Positions 7,607-19,532 of a DNA stretch of 64,000 nt are shown one piece after another (position 1 is the first letter of the stretch; each line of letters begins with the position of its first letter). Under the pieces are notes generated by a model. It had not been told where the DNA came from. It did not search any database and saw nothing but the letters and a program-made list of their open reading frames with translations. A program made the position numbers and the translations under genes. The DNA is from Pseudomonas vancouverensis. Lineage in GTDB: Bacteria > Pseudomonadota > Gammaproteobacteria > Pseudomonadales > Pseudomonadaceae. The stretch spans positions 124,001 through 188,000 of the forward strand of contig NZ_RRZK01000023.1 in NCBI RefSeq assembly GCF_004348895.1, given 5' to 3'.

Positions 7607-9882
7607 GTTACAGCATTGCGGTGCGCGCGCTGTGCGAGTTCACCGCCAAGACCGGTGACCTGGACCTGCGCTTCACGCCATCGCCGACGGCCCTCGAAGG
7701 CATCGTCGGCCACCGTACGGTCGCGTCGCGGCGCAGCGAGGGCTATCAAAGCGAGGTCGCCCTTGAAGGGCAGTTCCGCAGCTTGACGGTCAAGGGCAGG
7801 GCGGATGGCTACGATCCAGCGCAAAACTGTCTGGAGGAAGTGAAGACCTATCGTGGCGACTTGAGCAAACAGCCGGTCAACCATCGCCAGTTGCATTGGG
7901 CCCAGGCGAAAATCTACGGCTGGTTGATGTGCTGCAAGCTCGACCTTGCGCAGATCAATCTGGCGCTGGTGTATTTCGACATCGTCAGCGAAAAGGAAAC
8001 CTGTCTGCTCGAAGCGTTCACGGCCGCAGACCTGCAGGCGTTTTTCGAACAGCACTGCCTGGCTTTCCTGCACTGGGCAGAGCAGGAAATGACCCATCGC
8101 GAAGGGCGCAACCGGGCGGCGCAGCAGATGGCGTTTCCCCATGCCGGATTCAGGCCGGGCCAGCGCCATCTGGCCGAGTCGGTGTTCAAGGCGGTCAGCA
8201 CCGGCCGCTGCCTGATGGCACAGGCGCCCACGGGGATCGGCAAGACCCTGGGCACGCTGTTTCCCATGCTCAAGGCCCTGGCACCGCAGCAGCTGGACAA
8301 GGTGTTCTTCCTCACGGCGAAAACCCCAGGGCGAAAGCTGGCCCTGGATGCCGCGCAAGTGATGCTCGACGCTCCGGCCGCGCCACCGTTGCGGGTGCTG
8401 GAAATGATTGCCCGGGACAAGGCCTGCGAGCATCTCGACAAGGCCTGCCATGGTGAGTCCTGTCCTCTGGCCCGAGGTTTCTACGATCGGTTGCCTGCGG
8501 CCCGGCAGGCGGCCAGCCGGCTCAGCCTGTTGAATCAGGGCACCTTGCGTGAGGTCGCCTTGGCACACGAAGTCTGCCCGTACTACCTGAGCCAGGAAAT
8601 GGCGCGCTGGGCCGACGTGGTGGTCGCCGATTACAACTACTACTTCGACTTCAGTGCCCTGTTGTTCGGCCTGGCCCAGGCCAACAACTGGAAAGTCGCC
8701 GTGCTGGTCGATGAAGCCCACAACCTGGTGGAGCGTGGCCGGCAGATGTACAGCGCCAGTCTCGACCAGGCCACGCTCAACGCCGTGCGCAAAACCGCAC
8801 CCGAGCCCTTGAAAAAAGCCTTGCAGCGAGTCAACCGCGAGTGGAATGCCTTGCACACCCCGCAAATCGCCGCCTATCAGGCGTATGACCGGCCGCCTGA
8901 AAAGCTCTTGCAGGCGTTGTCATCTGCTAACGCGAGCATTGGTGATTATCTCAATGATCATCCCCAGGGCCTGGATTCGGCGTTACAAGGCTTTTACTTC
9001 GACATGCTGCAATTTGGCCGTGTGGCCGAGCTGTTCGATGAACAGTTCCTGTTCGACATCAGCAAGCGCGATCTCGAGCGCAAGCGTCCGCTGTCGCAGC
9101 TGTGCCTGCGCAATGTGGTGCCTGCCGGATTTATCCGCCCACGGCTCAAGGCTGCACGCAGCACCGTGCTGTTTTCCGCCACCCTGAGCCCGCGGCGGTA
9201 TTACGCCGATCTGCTGGGCACCCCGGAAGATACGGTGTGCATCGACGTCGAATCGCCGTTTCATGCCGAACAGCTGCAGGTGCACATTGTCAGCCGCATT
9301 TCCACGCGTTTTGTCCATCGCCAGGCGTCCCTTGAACCGATCGTGGCCCTGATTGCCCGGCAGTTCAGCGAGCGTCCCGGTAACTACCTGGCGTTTTTCA
9401 GCAGTTTCGATTACCTGCAGCAAGTGGCGCAGTTGTTGGCCGAGAAACACCCGCACATCAAGCAGTGGTCGCAGTCACGGGGCATGGCCGAGGCACAACG
9501 CCAGCAGTTTCTCGATCAGTTTTGCGCGAACGGACAGGGCGTAGGATTTGCCGTTCTGGGTGGCGCTTTTGGTGAAGGTATCGACTTGCCCGGGGCAAGG
9601 TTGATCGGTGCGTTCATTGCCACTTTGGGGCTGGCGCAGCTCAATCCGGTGAATGAGCAGCTGAAATCGCGCATGGCGGCGATTTTCGGCGCCGGTTACG
9701 ACTACACCTATCTGTATCCCGGTGTACAAAAAGTCGTGCAGGCCGCCGGCCGGGTGATCCGTACCCAAGAGGACCGAGGCGTGGTGATGTTGATCGATGA
9801 CCGCTTCGGCGAAAGCAAGGTCAAACAGTTGCTGCCGCGCTGGTGGTCGATTGCGCCAACGTTGGCATACGCAGCTGATTGA
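7603..9882 (+). CDS. Fe-S DinG/XPD-type DNA helicase with N-terminal PD-(D/E)XK nuclease domain
   Basis: The protein has about 759 residues. Residues ~60-100 show a Cas4/RecB-like nuclease motif: GRADGYD (Asp68), then LEEVKTY (Glu79, Lys81) and QLHWAQAKIYGW. Then follow Walker A APTGIGKT (Lys214), four Cys (275, 282, 287, 325) spaced as in the Fe-S domain of XPD/DinG helicases, and DEAH at 370-373. Motif VI is near AAGRVIRTQEDRG. I chose the TTG at 7603 (TTGA overlap with the upstream stop, GGCGGAG 8 bases before); ATG 7585 is an alternative without a ribosome site. Expected role: 5'-3' unwinding with coupled cleavage, working with the FAN1 homologue. Confidence 0.88.
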   Translation: MSYSIAVRALCEFTAKTGDLDLRFTPSPTALEGIVGHRTVASRRSEGYQSEVALEGQFRSLTVKGRADGYDPAQNCLEEVKTYRGDLSKQPVNHRQLHWAQAKIYGWLMCCKLDLAQINLALVYFDIVSEKETCLLEAFTAADLQAFFEQHCLAFLHWAEQEMTHREGRNRAAQQMAFPHAGFRPGQRHLAESVFKAVSTGRCLMAQAPTGIGKTLGTLFPMLKALAPQQLDKVFFLTAKTPGRKLALDAAQVMLDAPAAPPLRVLEMIARDKACEHLDKACHGESCPLARGFYDRLPAARQAASRLSLLNQGTLREVALAHEVCPYYLSQEMARWADVVVADYNYYFDFSALLFGLAQANNWKVAVLVDEAHNLVERGRQMYSASLDQATLNAVRKTAPEPLKKALQRVNREWNALHTPQIAAYQAYDRPPEKLLQALSSANASIGDYLNDHPQGLDSALQGFYFDMLQFGRVAELFDEQFLFDISKRDLERKRPLSQLCLRNVVPAGFIRPRLKAARSTVLFSATLSPRRYYADLLGTPEDTVCIDVESPFHAEQLQVHIVSRISTRFVHRQASLEPIVALIARQFSERPGNYLAFFSSFDYLQQVAQLLAEKHPHIKQWSQSRGMAEAQRQQFLDQFCANGQGVGFAVLGGAFGEGIDLPGARLIGAFIATLGLAQLNPVNEQLKSRMAAIFGAGYDYTYLYPGVQKVVQAAGRVIRTQEDRGVVMLIDDRFGESKVKQLLPRWWSIAPTLAYAAD

Positions 9883-9990
9883 CCACGAAATAGACTGATA
9901 TCCTTGCGCGTTTTCGGCAGGCGGTCATTCGGACTTTCCAAATTGACGGTTTGTCTCATACTCGAAAGAAACAATCGTGCGGTGGGATCA

Positions 9991-11887
<1,897 letters not shown>

Positions 11888-11910
<23 letters not shown>

Positions 11911-13249
11911 ACCGGCGTTTTTGCCGTTCGTAACGGGCCAGCAGCGGTTGCGTGCTGATGCCATGGACCAGGATGCTCAGGGCCACCACCGAGAGTGTGA
12001 TGTCCGCGCACAGTGTCGCCGCGGAGGGCGCCAGGTTATGGTTCAAGGCATAGAACAGGTAATACAGGCTGCCGATTCCGCGGATGCCGAACCAACCCAC
12101 CAACAGGCGCTGCCGGCCATCGAGCAAGCGTCCCCACGGCATCACCGCGACACACAGGGGGCGGATCACCGCGAACAGCCCGAAGGCGATCAGCAGTGCC
12201 CGCCAGTCCCAGTGTGCAACCAGTACCACCCCCAGCAAGGTCACCAGAAATACTTCCATGGCCCGTTCCACCAGGCTGCCGAATGACAACATGTCACCCA
12301 TCATGATGCCGGCGGCGACCTGAGCGTCTTCCAGGTGCTCCACATCGCCGTGAACAGCAGCTTCGGGGTCGACATGCTGGTGGCCGACCACCGGCTGGAC
12401 CAGCTGTTCGGCGGGGGTATGGCCATGCCCTGTGGTTTGTGCTTCCGCCTGGCGCAAGCCCAGCCCGGCGGCAAACACCGAAAGAAACCCATAGCCGTGG
12501 ATCGTCTCGGCCACGACGTAGGCCAAGGCGATCAGGGCAAGGGCCAGGTAATCATTGGGGGAGAAGGTGCTGTCAGCGTTGCGGATACGCATGATCAACG
12601 TCAGTCGACCAATGCCCCGCGCCATCCAGTAGCCGGTGAGTAACCCGACGGGAACGGCCCACAGCAGGCGCTTGATGGCCCACTCATCGAGCCAGGCCGT
12701 GGAGTCGGTGCCCTGTTGAATCAGCAGTAAACCCAGGATGACAAAAGGAAAGGCGATCCCGTCGTTCAGGCCTGCCTCGCCGGTCAGCCCGAATCGCACC
12801 GGGTCGGCGTCCCGGGCATCGCTGACCTGAACCAGCGAGGCCAGCACAGGATCGGTCGGTGCCAGGATCGCGCCGATCAGCAGCGCCGGACCCCAGGCCA
12901 CCCCGAACGCAAGGTGCAACAACAGCGTGACACCGGCAATCGTCAGGACCATCACCGGCCCCGCGAGGGCAAAGGCCACCCGCCAGCGGCGGTCACCCAT
13001 CGGCAGCCTTAATTTGAGCCCGCAGACAAACAGGGAAAACAGCACCGCCACTTCCGTCAGGTGCTCCATCCAGAACGCCGCGTCCTTGATATCCAGCCGC
13101 AACAGGCCAAACCCCGCCGGCCCGATGGCCACGCCCAGCACCAGACACACCGCCGAGGTCGTGACCGGCAGCCAGCGCAGGTAGGAGGAAGTGAGGGCCA
13201 ATGTCAGCAATACCGCGCCCATCACCGCCAGCCAGGCAACGAAGCTCAT
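11888..13249 (-). CDS. CPA1-type monovalent cation/proton antiporter (NhaP-like)
   Basis: The protein has 453 residues with about 12 hydrophobic segments from the N-terminus. The family signatures APTDPVLAS and GEAGLNDGIAFPF contain the Asp residues of the CPA1 ion-binding site. It probably exchanges Na+ or K+ for H+ across the inner membrane. A His-rich hydrophilic stretch (TTGHGHTPAEQLVQ, GHQHVDPE) interrupts the middle, which could be a cytosolic or metal-binding loop. The long C-terminal tail of eukaryotic NHE proteins is absent. The gene is not in an operon with its neighbours. Confidence 0.88.
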
Positions 13250-13320
13250 GGGCGGAGCTTGATCAGGGGTTCAGCGAGCAGGCGAGGGGGGGCGGGCATC
13301 AGTACCTCCAGACATCGAAA

Positions 13321-13346
13321 GGCCCACCGATGGGTGGGCTTATTCG
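13321..13346 (-). terminator. Possible terminator hairpin after the PatB-like gene
   Basis: GCCCACC-GATG-GGTGGGC forms a 7-bp GC-rich stem about 55 bases beyond the stop of the C-S lyase gene. T runs on either side are short (CCTTTCG on the minus strand, TTATT on the plus strand), so termination is plausible but weak. Confidence 0.45.
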
Positions 13347-13399
13347 CAGTGGAGTGCGTGAAGTGCCGGCAGGTTCAATGCGGTAAACCTTGGGGCGGC

Positions 13400-14554
13400 T
13401 CAGGCCACGCGATTGCGCAGGCTGCGCTCCATGCGCGCGATGCCTTCTTCGAGCAAGGCCCGCGGGCAACCGAAGTTCAGGCGCACGAACTGTTGGCCGT
13501 CATCGCCGAAATCCAGGCCTGCGCTCAAGCCGACTTTGGCCTGTTCAAGGAAGAACTGCTGAGGGTTGTCCAGGCCCAGCGCCGAGCAATCGAGCCATGC
13601 CAGGTAGGTGCTTTGCGGCACGTTCATGCGAATGCCGGGCAAGCGGGTGCGCACGGCCTCGACCAGGTAATCACGATTGCCTTGCAGGTAGACCTTCAAC
13701 TCGGCGAGCCATGGCGCGGCTTCGCTGTAGGCGATGCGGGTGGCTTCCATGCCCAGCGGGTTGACGCTGTCGACCATGCCGCAGCGGGCCTGGTTGACTC
13801 TTTCACGTACATGGCGGTCCTGAATGATCATGAACGAGGTCTTCAGGCCGGCGATGTTGTAGGCCTTGCTCGCCGACATCAGGGTGATGGTGCGCTGGGC
13901 GACTTGCGGGCTCAGGGTGGCCATCGGCACGTGGGTGCGACCGTCGAAACACAGTTCGGCGTGGATCTCGTCGGAAATGATCCAGGCGCCATGTTCCAGG
14001 CAAATGTCGGCAATGGCCTGCAGTTCTTCCCGTGGGAAGGCTTTGCCCAGCGGATTGTGCGGGTTGCTCAGCAGCAGCGCACCGCCACCTTGCAGCGATT
14101 CGTTCAAGGTCGCCAGTGGCGTGCTGTAGGAGCCATCAGCCTGCTCGTCGAAACCGAGCTCAACCTTGTTCAGCCCCCAATGCCCCGGCGCATGGCGCAA
14201 TGGTGGGTAGTTAGGCACCTGGACCACTACGTTCTGCTGTGGTTGCACCAGCGCCTTGAGCGCCATATTGAAACCGGACTCGACACCCGGCAGGAAAATC
14301 AGCTCCTGGGGTTCGACACGCCAGGCGTACTTGTTCCACAGGTCGGCGACTATGGCTTCGCGCAGGTCGTCCTGGGCCACGCTGTAGCCGACCATGGGGT
14401 GTTCCAGACGCTTTTGCAGGGCCTGGATGATCATCGGCGGCGCGGCAAAATCCATGTCGGCGACCCACATCGGCAAGACGTCGGCCGGATAGCGGCTCCA
14501 CTTGGTGCTGCCGGTGTCGTGGCGGTCGAAGACCTGATCAAAATCGAAAGTCAT
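13400..14554 (-). CDS. PatB/MalY-type PLP-dependent C-S lyase
   Basis: The protein has 384 residues, a fold-type I aminotransferase-like enzyme. The N-terminus (DRHDTGSTKWSRY, then PMWVADMDFAAPP) is characteristic of the MalY/PatB branch. The PLP lysine is Lys230 in SASKAYNIAGLK, with NPHNPLG and SDEIHAEL as cofactor-binding motifs. The expected reaction is beta-elimination of cystathionine or cysteine conjugates to thiol, pyruvate and ammonia. It stands alone, divergent from the formate dehydrogenase operon across a REP doublet. Confidence 0.9.
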   Translation of the reverse strand: MTFDFDQVFDRHDTGSTKWSRYPADVLPMWVADMDFAAPPMIIQALQKRLEHPMVGYSVAQDDLREAIVADLWNKYAWRVEPQELIFLPGVESGFNMALKALVQPQQNVVVQVPNYPPLRHAPGHWGLNKVELGFDEQADGSYSTPLATLNESLQGGGALLLSNPHNPLGKAFPREELQAIADICLEHGAWIISDEIHAELCFDGRTHVPMATLSPQVAQRTITLMSASKAYNIAGLKTSFMIIQDRHVRERVNQARCGMVDSVNPLGMEATRIAYSEAAPWLAELKVYLQGNRDYLVEAVRTRLPGIRMNVPQSTYLAWLDCSALGLDNPQQFFLEQAKVGLSAGLDFGDDGQQFVRLNFGCPRALLEEGIARMERSLRNRVA

Positions 14555-14624
14555 GCGTGGTCTCGTAAAAGGCGGGGTTAATCATGCCCGCCATGATAAG
14601 CCCCACCGATAGGCGACACCACCA

Positions 14625-14724
14625 TCCCCTGTGACAGTGAGCCTGCTCGCGAAGAGGCGGGGCAGGCAAAACTGAAAGTGAGTGTGCCGACGCCATCGCG
14701 AGCAGGCTCGCTGCCACAGGGATT
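14625..14724. repeat. REP doublet (REPIN) upstream of the formate dehydrogenase operon
   Basis: Two inverted REP cores face each other: CCCTGTGACAGTGAGCCTGC and, in reverse, GCAGGCTCGCTGCCACAGGG, each with GAGCCTGCTCGCGA, about 45 bases apart. This is the classic paired, non-coding element scattered through P. fluorescens genomes and mobilised by RAYT transposases. It fills part of the 323-base gap between the divergent patB-like gene and fdnG; the rest (14725-14877) should carry the fdnG promoter. Confidence 0.88.
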
Positions 14725-14877
14725 GTGTACTGACCGACAAACGGCCGACGGTCGGTTTTCACACCGGACGCCTGGGTGTTGACTACAGTTTCAAGTGTCG
14801 GCAGCCCGTCTGCCGCGCCCGTGATTGTCCGAAAAATCCGCCAAAGCAGCGGATCTCCACCTGATCAGGAGTGCACG

Positions 14878-17800
14878 ATGGATCTCAGCCGTCGTCAATT
14901 CTTCAAGGTCGCCGGTATCGGCCTTGCAGGCTCAAGCCTGGGGGCGTTGGGCATGGCCCCGACGCTTGCCTTTGCCGAACAGGTGCGTCACTTCAAGCTC
15001 GCCCACACCCTTGAAACCCGCAACACCTGCCCGTACTGCTCGGTGGGTTGCGGGGTGATCATGTACAGCCAGGGCGATACGGCGAAGAACGTCGCACAAA
15101 ACATCATTCACATCGAAGGTGACGCCGATCACCCGGTCAACCGCGGCACCCTGTGCCCCAAAGGCGCCGGCCTGCTGGACTTCATTCACAGCCCGAGCCG
15201 CCTGCAATACCCGCAGGTGCGCAAACCCGGCAGTAGCGAATGGACGCGTATCTCCTGGGACGAAGCGCTGGACCGCGTCGCCGATCTGATGAAGGCCGAC
15301 CGCGACGCCAACTTCATCGAGAAGAATGCCCAGGGGCAAACGGTGAACCGCTGGCTGACCACCGGATTCCTCGCGGCGTCGGCGGCCTCCAACGAGGCAG
15401 GCTACATCACCCATAAAGTGGTGCGCAGTCTCGGCATGCTGGGGTTCGATAACCAGGCACGTGTCTGACACGGCCCGACGGTGGCAAGTCTTGCCCCGAC
15501 GTACGGCCGTGGTGCCATGACCAATACCTGGACCGATATCGCCAACGCGAACCTGGTCCTGGTGATGGGCGGCAACTCTGCAGAAGCGCACCCTTGCGGA
15601 TTCAAGTGGGTGACCGAAGCCAAGGCGCACAACAGGGCGCGCCTGATCGTGGTCGACCCGCGTTTTACCCGGACCGCCTCGGTGGCCGACTATTACGCGC
15701 CGATCCGCACCGGCACTGACATCGCCTTCATGGGCGGCCTGATCAATTACCTGCTGACCGAGGACAAGATCCAGCACGAATACGTGCGCAACTACACCGA
15801 CGTGTCGTTCATCGTCAAAGCCGGCTATGGCTTCGAGGATGGCATCTTCAGCGGCTATGACGCGGCCAAGCGTACCTACAGCGACAAATCCGGCTGGGGC
15901 TACGAGCTGGGCGAAGACGGCTTTGCCAAGGTCGACCCGACCCTGCAGGACCCACGCTGCGTCTATCAACTGATGAAGCAGCACTACAGCCGCTACAACA
16001 TCGACCTGGCCAGCCAGATCTGTGGCATGCCCGTGGATGCGATGCAGAAGATCTGGGAGGAAATCGCCACTTGCTCGCAACCGGGCAAGACCATGACCAT
16101 CCTCTACGCATTGGGCTGGACCCAGCACTCGATCGGTGCGCAGATCATCCGCAGCGCGGCGATGGTGCAACTGTTGCTGGGCAACGTCGGCATGCCGGGC
16201 GGGGGCGTCAATGCCCTGCGCGGGCACTCCAACATCCAGGGCCTGACCGACCTGGGCCTGTTGTCCAATTCGCTGCCGGGCTACCTCACGCTGCCGGTGG
16301 ATGCCGAGCAGGATTACAACGGCTACATCACCAAGCGCACGCAAAAACCGCTGCGACCAGGGCAGCTGTCCTACTGGCAGAACTACGGCAAATTCCACGT
16401 CAGCCTGATGAAAGCCTGGTACGGCGCCAACGCCACCCTGGAAAACAACTGGGCCTACGACTACCTGCCGAAATTGGACATCCCCAACTACGACATCCTC
16501 AAGGTGTTCGACCTGATGGGCCAGGGCAAGGTCAACGGCTACATGTGCCAGGGCTTCAACCCGATTGCGGCCTTGCCGGACAAGAACCGGGTGATGGCGG
16601 CGCTGGCGAAACTGAAGTGGCTGGTGGTGATGGACCCGCTGGGCACCGAAACCTCGGAGTTCTGGCGCAATGTCGGGCCGTACAACGATGTGAAAAGCGC
16701 CGACATCCAGACCGAAGTGATTCGCCTGCCCACCACCTGTTTTGCCGAGGAAGACGGCTCGCTGGTCAACAGCAGCCGCTGGCTGCAATGGCACTGGAAG
16801 GGCGCCGATGGCCCGGGCGAAGCGCAGACCGACATCCGCATCATGAGCGAACTGTTCCTGCGCCTGCGCCAACGCTATCAGGCCGAGGGCGGCAAATACC
16901 CCGACCCGATTCTGAAACTGTCCTGGCCGTACAAGATTCCCGACGAGCCTTCACCGGAGGAACTGGCCAAGGAAATCAACGGCTACGCCACCACCGACTT
17001 CACCGATGCCACGGGCGCGGCGATCAAGGGCAATTCGCAACTGGCGGCGTTCGCCCAGCTCAAGGACGACGGCAGTACGGCGTCCGGTTGCTGGATCTTC
17101 TGCGGCAGCTGGACCGAGACCGGCAACCAGATGGCTCGCCGTGATAACAGTGACCCCTATGGCATGCACCAGCATCAGGGCTGGGCCTGGGCCTGGCCGG
17201 CCAACCGGCGGATTCTCTACAACCGTGCCTCGGCGGATCTGCAAGGCAAGCCGTGGGATCCGAAAAAACGCCTGGTGTGGTGGAACGGCAAGGCCTGGAC
17301 CGGTACCGATGTGCCGGACTACAAGGCCGACGTCGCGCCGGAGGCGGGGATGAACCCGTTCATCATGAACCCCGAAGGCGTGGCGCGCTTCTTCGCCGTC
17401 GACAAGATGAACGAAGGCCCGTTCCCCGAGCACTACGAGCCGTTCGAGACGCCGATCGGTATCAACCCGCTGCACCCGCAAAACAAGAAAGCCACCAGCA
17501 ACCCGGCAGCGCGGATCTTCGATTCGGTGTGGGATTCCCTCGGCGTGGCCAAGGACTATCCGTACGCCGCCACCAGTTACCGGCTGACCGAGCATTTCCA
17601 CTTCTGGAGCAAGCATTGCAAGCTCAACGCGATTGCCCAACCCGAGCAGTTCGTGGAAATCGGCGAAGTGCTGGCCAAGGAAAAAGGCATAGCGGCCGGT
17701 GACCGGGTGCGGGTCAGCAGCAAGCGCGGTTTCATTGAAGCGGTGGCGGTGGTGACCAAGCGGATTCGTCCGCTGCAGGTCAACAATCAGGTGGTGCACC

Positions 17801-17943
17801 AGATCGGTATCCCGCTGCACTGGGGCTTCACCGGGCTCACGCGCCACGGCTACCTGACCAACACCCTGGTGCCGTTCCTCGGTGATGGCAACACCCAGAC
17901 CCCGGAATCCAAGTCATTCCTGGTCAACGTGGAGAAAATCTGA
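14878..17943 (+). CDS. fdnG: Formate dehydrogenase-N alpha subunit, selenoprotein (UGA = Sec at residue 197)
   Basis: The protein has 1,021 residues if the in-frame TGA at 15466-15468 is read as selenocysteine. The context NQARV-U-HGPTVASLAP agrees with E. coli FdnG. A Tat signal (SRRQFFKVAG) is at residues 4-13, then the [4Fe-4S] motif CPYCSVGC...CPKG. The Sec residue binds molybdenum or tungsten in the bis-MGD cofactor and oxidises formate to CO2 in the periplasm. CAGGAG lies 6 bases before the ATG. It is the first gene of an operon with fdxH, the cytochrome subunit and fdhE. Automated callers may split it at the UGA into a 196-residue and an 820-residue fragment. Confidence 0.96.
15466..15509 (+). 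promoter_or_regulatory. Bacterial SECIS element inside fdnG
   Basis: Directly after the UGA, GGCC...GGCC closes a stem, CGACGG pairs with CCGACG-type bases, and the apical part GG-U-GGCA-AGUCU-UGCC-CC keeps the bulged U and the AGUCU loop seen in the E. coli fdhF/fdnG SECIS (GG-U-UGCA-GGUCU-GCACC). SelB should bind this apical hairpin and deliver Sec-tRNA. The hairpin overlaps coding sequence, so both reading frame and fold are conserved. Confidence 0.9.
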
Positions 17944-18879
17944 ATGGCCAGCCAAGACATCATCGCTCGCTCGGCCACCACCACTGTGCCGTCCTCGGTG
18001 CGACAGCTGGAGGAAGTCGCCAAGCTGATCGACACCACCAAGTGCATCGGTTGCAAGGCCTGCCAGGTCGCGTGCTCGGAATGGAACGAGCTGCGTGACG
18101 AAGTGGGGCACAACCACGGCACCTACGACAACCCGCAGGACCTCAGCGCAGAGACCTGGACCCTGATGCGCTTCACCGAGCACGAAACCGACGCCGGCAA
18201 CCTCGAGTGGCTGATCCGCAAGGACGGCTGCATGCACTGTGCCGAACCCGGTTGCCTGGCCGCGTGCCCAAGCCCCGGGGCGATCATCAAGCACGCCAAC
18301 GGCATTGTCGACTTCAACCAGGACCACTGCATTGGTTGCGGTTATTGCATCACCGGTTGCCCGTTCAACATCCCGCGCATCTCGCAGAAGGATCACAAGG
18401 CCTACAAGTGCACCCTGTGTTCCGACCGTGTGGCCGTGGGGCTGGAGCCGGCCTGCGTAAAAACCTGCCCGACCGGGGCCATCGTGTTCGGCTCCAAGGC
18501 CGACATGAAGGTGCATGCCGACGAACGCATCGTCGACCTCAAGAGCCGTGGCTTTGACAACGCCGGCCTGTACGACCCCGCCGGCGTCGGCGGCACCCAT
18601 GTGATGTACGTGCTGCACCACGCCGACACACCGACAATCTACGCCAACCTGCCGCAAGACCCGGCCATCAGCCCGTTGGTAGGCCTGTGGAAAGGCATCA
18701 GCAAGCCGCTGGGCCTGCTGGCCATGGGGGCGGCGGTGCTGGCCGGGTTCTTCCATTACGTGCGCATCGGGCCGAACCGTACCGAAGAGGATGAGCATCC
18801 CGATGCACCGGACACCGCGGTGCATGTCGTCGATCCTGCGGTACACACCTTCGATCCACGCGGGGAGGACCGGCCATGA
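17944..18879 (+). CDS. fdxH: Formate dehydrogenase-N beta subunit (iron-sulphur)
   Basis: The protein has 311 residues and starts directly at the fdnG stop. Four ferredoxin-type Cys groups are visible: CIGCKACQVACSEW, CMHCAEPGCLAACP, CIGCGYCITGCPFN and CTLCSDR...CVKTCPTGAI, which carry four [4Fe-4S] clusters passing electrons from FdnG to the cytochrome. A C-terminal membrane anchor (LGLLAMGAAVLAGFFHYV) is at ~255-275. The ATG of the next gene overlaps its stop by 4 bases. Confidence 0.95.
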   Translation: MASQDIIARSATTTVPSSVRQLEEVAKLIDTTKCIGCKACQVACSEWNELRDEVGHNHGTYDNPQDLSAETWTLMRFTEHETDAGNLEWLIRKDGCMHCAEPGCLAACPSPGAIIKHANGIVDFNQDHCIGCGYCITGCPFNIPRISQKDHKAYKCTLCSDRVAVGLEPACVKTCPTGAIVFGSKADMKVHADERIVDLKSRGFDNAGLYDPAGVGGTHVMYVLHHADTPTIYANLPQDPAISPLVGLWKGISKPLGLLAMGAAVLAGFFHYVRIGPNRTEEDEHPDAPDTAVHVVDPAVHTFDPRGEDRP

Positions 18880-19529
18880 GCAACAAGACGATCCTGCGTT
18901 ACACCGCCAACCAGCGCACCAATCACTGGCTGGTGGCGATTCTGTTCTTCATGGCCGCGCTGTCCGGGCTGGCGTTGTTTCACCCGGCGCTGTTCTGGCT
19001 GAGCAACATGTTCGGCGGTGGGCCTTGGACGCGCATCCTGCACCCGTTCATGGGCGTGTTGATGTTCCTGCTGTTCCTCGGCCTGGTGTTTCGCTTCTGG
19101 CGGGCCAACTTCTTTATCGACAACGACTGGAAGTGGATGCGCCGCATCGACCGCGTGCTGGTCAACGACGAGGAAAGCGTACCTCCGGTGGGCAAGTACA
19201 ACGCCGGGCAGAAAATGCTGTTCTGGACTTTACTGCTGTGCATGCTCGGCCTGCTGTTCACCGGGCTGGTGATCTGGCGGGCGTACTTCAGTGCGTACTT
19301 TGGCATCACCGTGATTCGCTGGGCGATGCTGTTGCATGCACTTGCCGGGTTTGTGCTGATCCTGAGCATCATCATCCACATCTACGCCGGCATCTGGATC
19401 AAGGGTTCGATCAGCGCGATGATGCACGGCTGGGTCAGCCGCGCCTGGGCGAAAAAGCACCACGAACTCTGGTACCGCGAGGTGACTCGTGACGAGCCTG
19501 CCGAACGGCCGATCACCAAAAAGGGCTGA
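18876..19529 (+). CDS. fdnI: Formate dehydrogenase-N gamma subunit (cytochrome b556)
   Basis: The protein has 217 residues, the same length as E. coli FdnI. Four hydrophobic segments are seen (around LVAILFFMAALSGLALF, PFMGVLMFLLFLGLVFRF, MLFWTLLLCMLGLLFTGLVI, LHALAGFVLILSIIIHIYAG), with His residues at NHW, HPF, LHAL and IIHI as haem ligands. It anchors the complex in the inner membrane and passes electrons to quinone. It overlaps fdxH by 4 bases. Confidence 0.94.
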   Translation: MSNKTILRYTANQRTNHWLVAILFFMAALSGLALFHPALFWLSNMFGGGPWTRILHPFMGVLMFLLFLGLVFRFWRANFFIDNDWKWMRRIDRVLVNDEESVPPVGKYNAGQKMLFWTLLLCMLGLLFTGLVIWRAYFSAYFGITVIRWAMLLHALAGFVLILSIIIHIYAGIWIKGSISAMMHGWVSRAWAKKHHELWYREVTRDEPAERPITKKG

Positions 19530-19532
19530 CCA

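Noticed and set aside
14733..14762. Terminator hairpin ACCGAC...GTCGGTTTT before fdnG
   Set aside because: The 6-bp stem has a 12-base loop and there is no upstream plus-strand gene to terminate; a chance structure is more likely.
14780..14800. ANR/FNR box in the fdnG promoter
   Set aside because: TTGAC-TACAGT-TTCAA looks similar but the half-sites are 6 bases apart instead of 4, so it does not fit TTGAT-N4-ATCAA.
14878..15480. fdnG as a broken gene or two genes because of an in-frame stop
   Set aside because: The stop is UGA in the exact Sec context of FdnG, with a SECIS hairpin after it and selA, selB and selC nearby. It is read-through, not a pseudogene.
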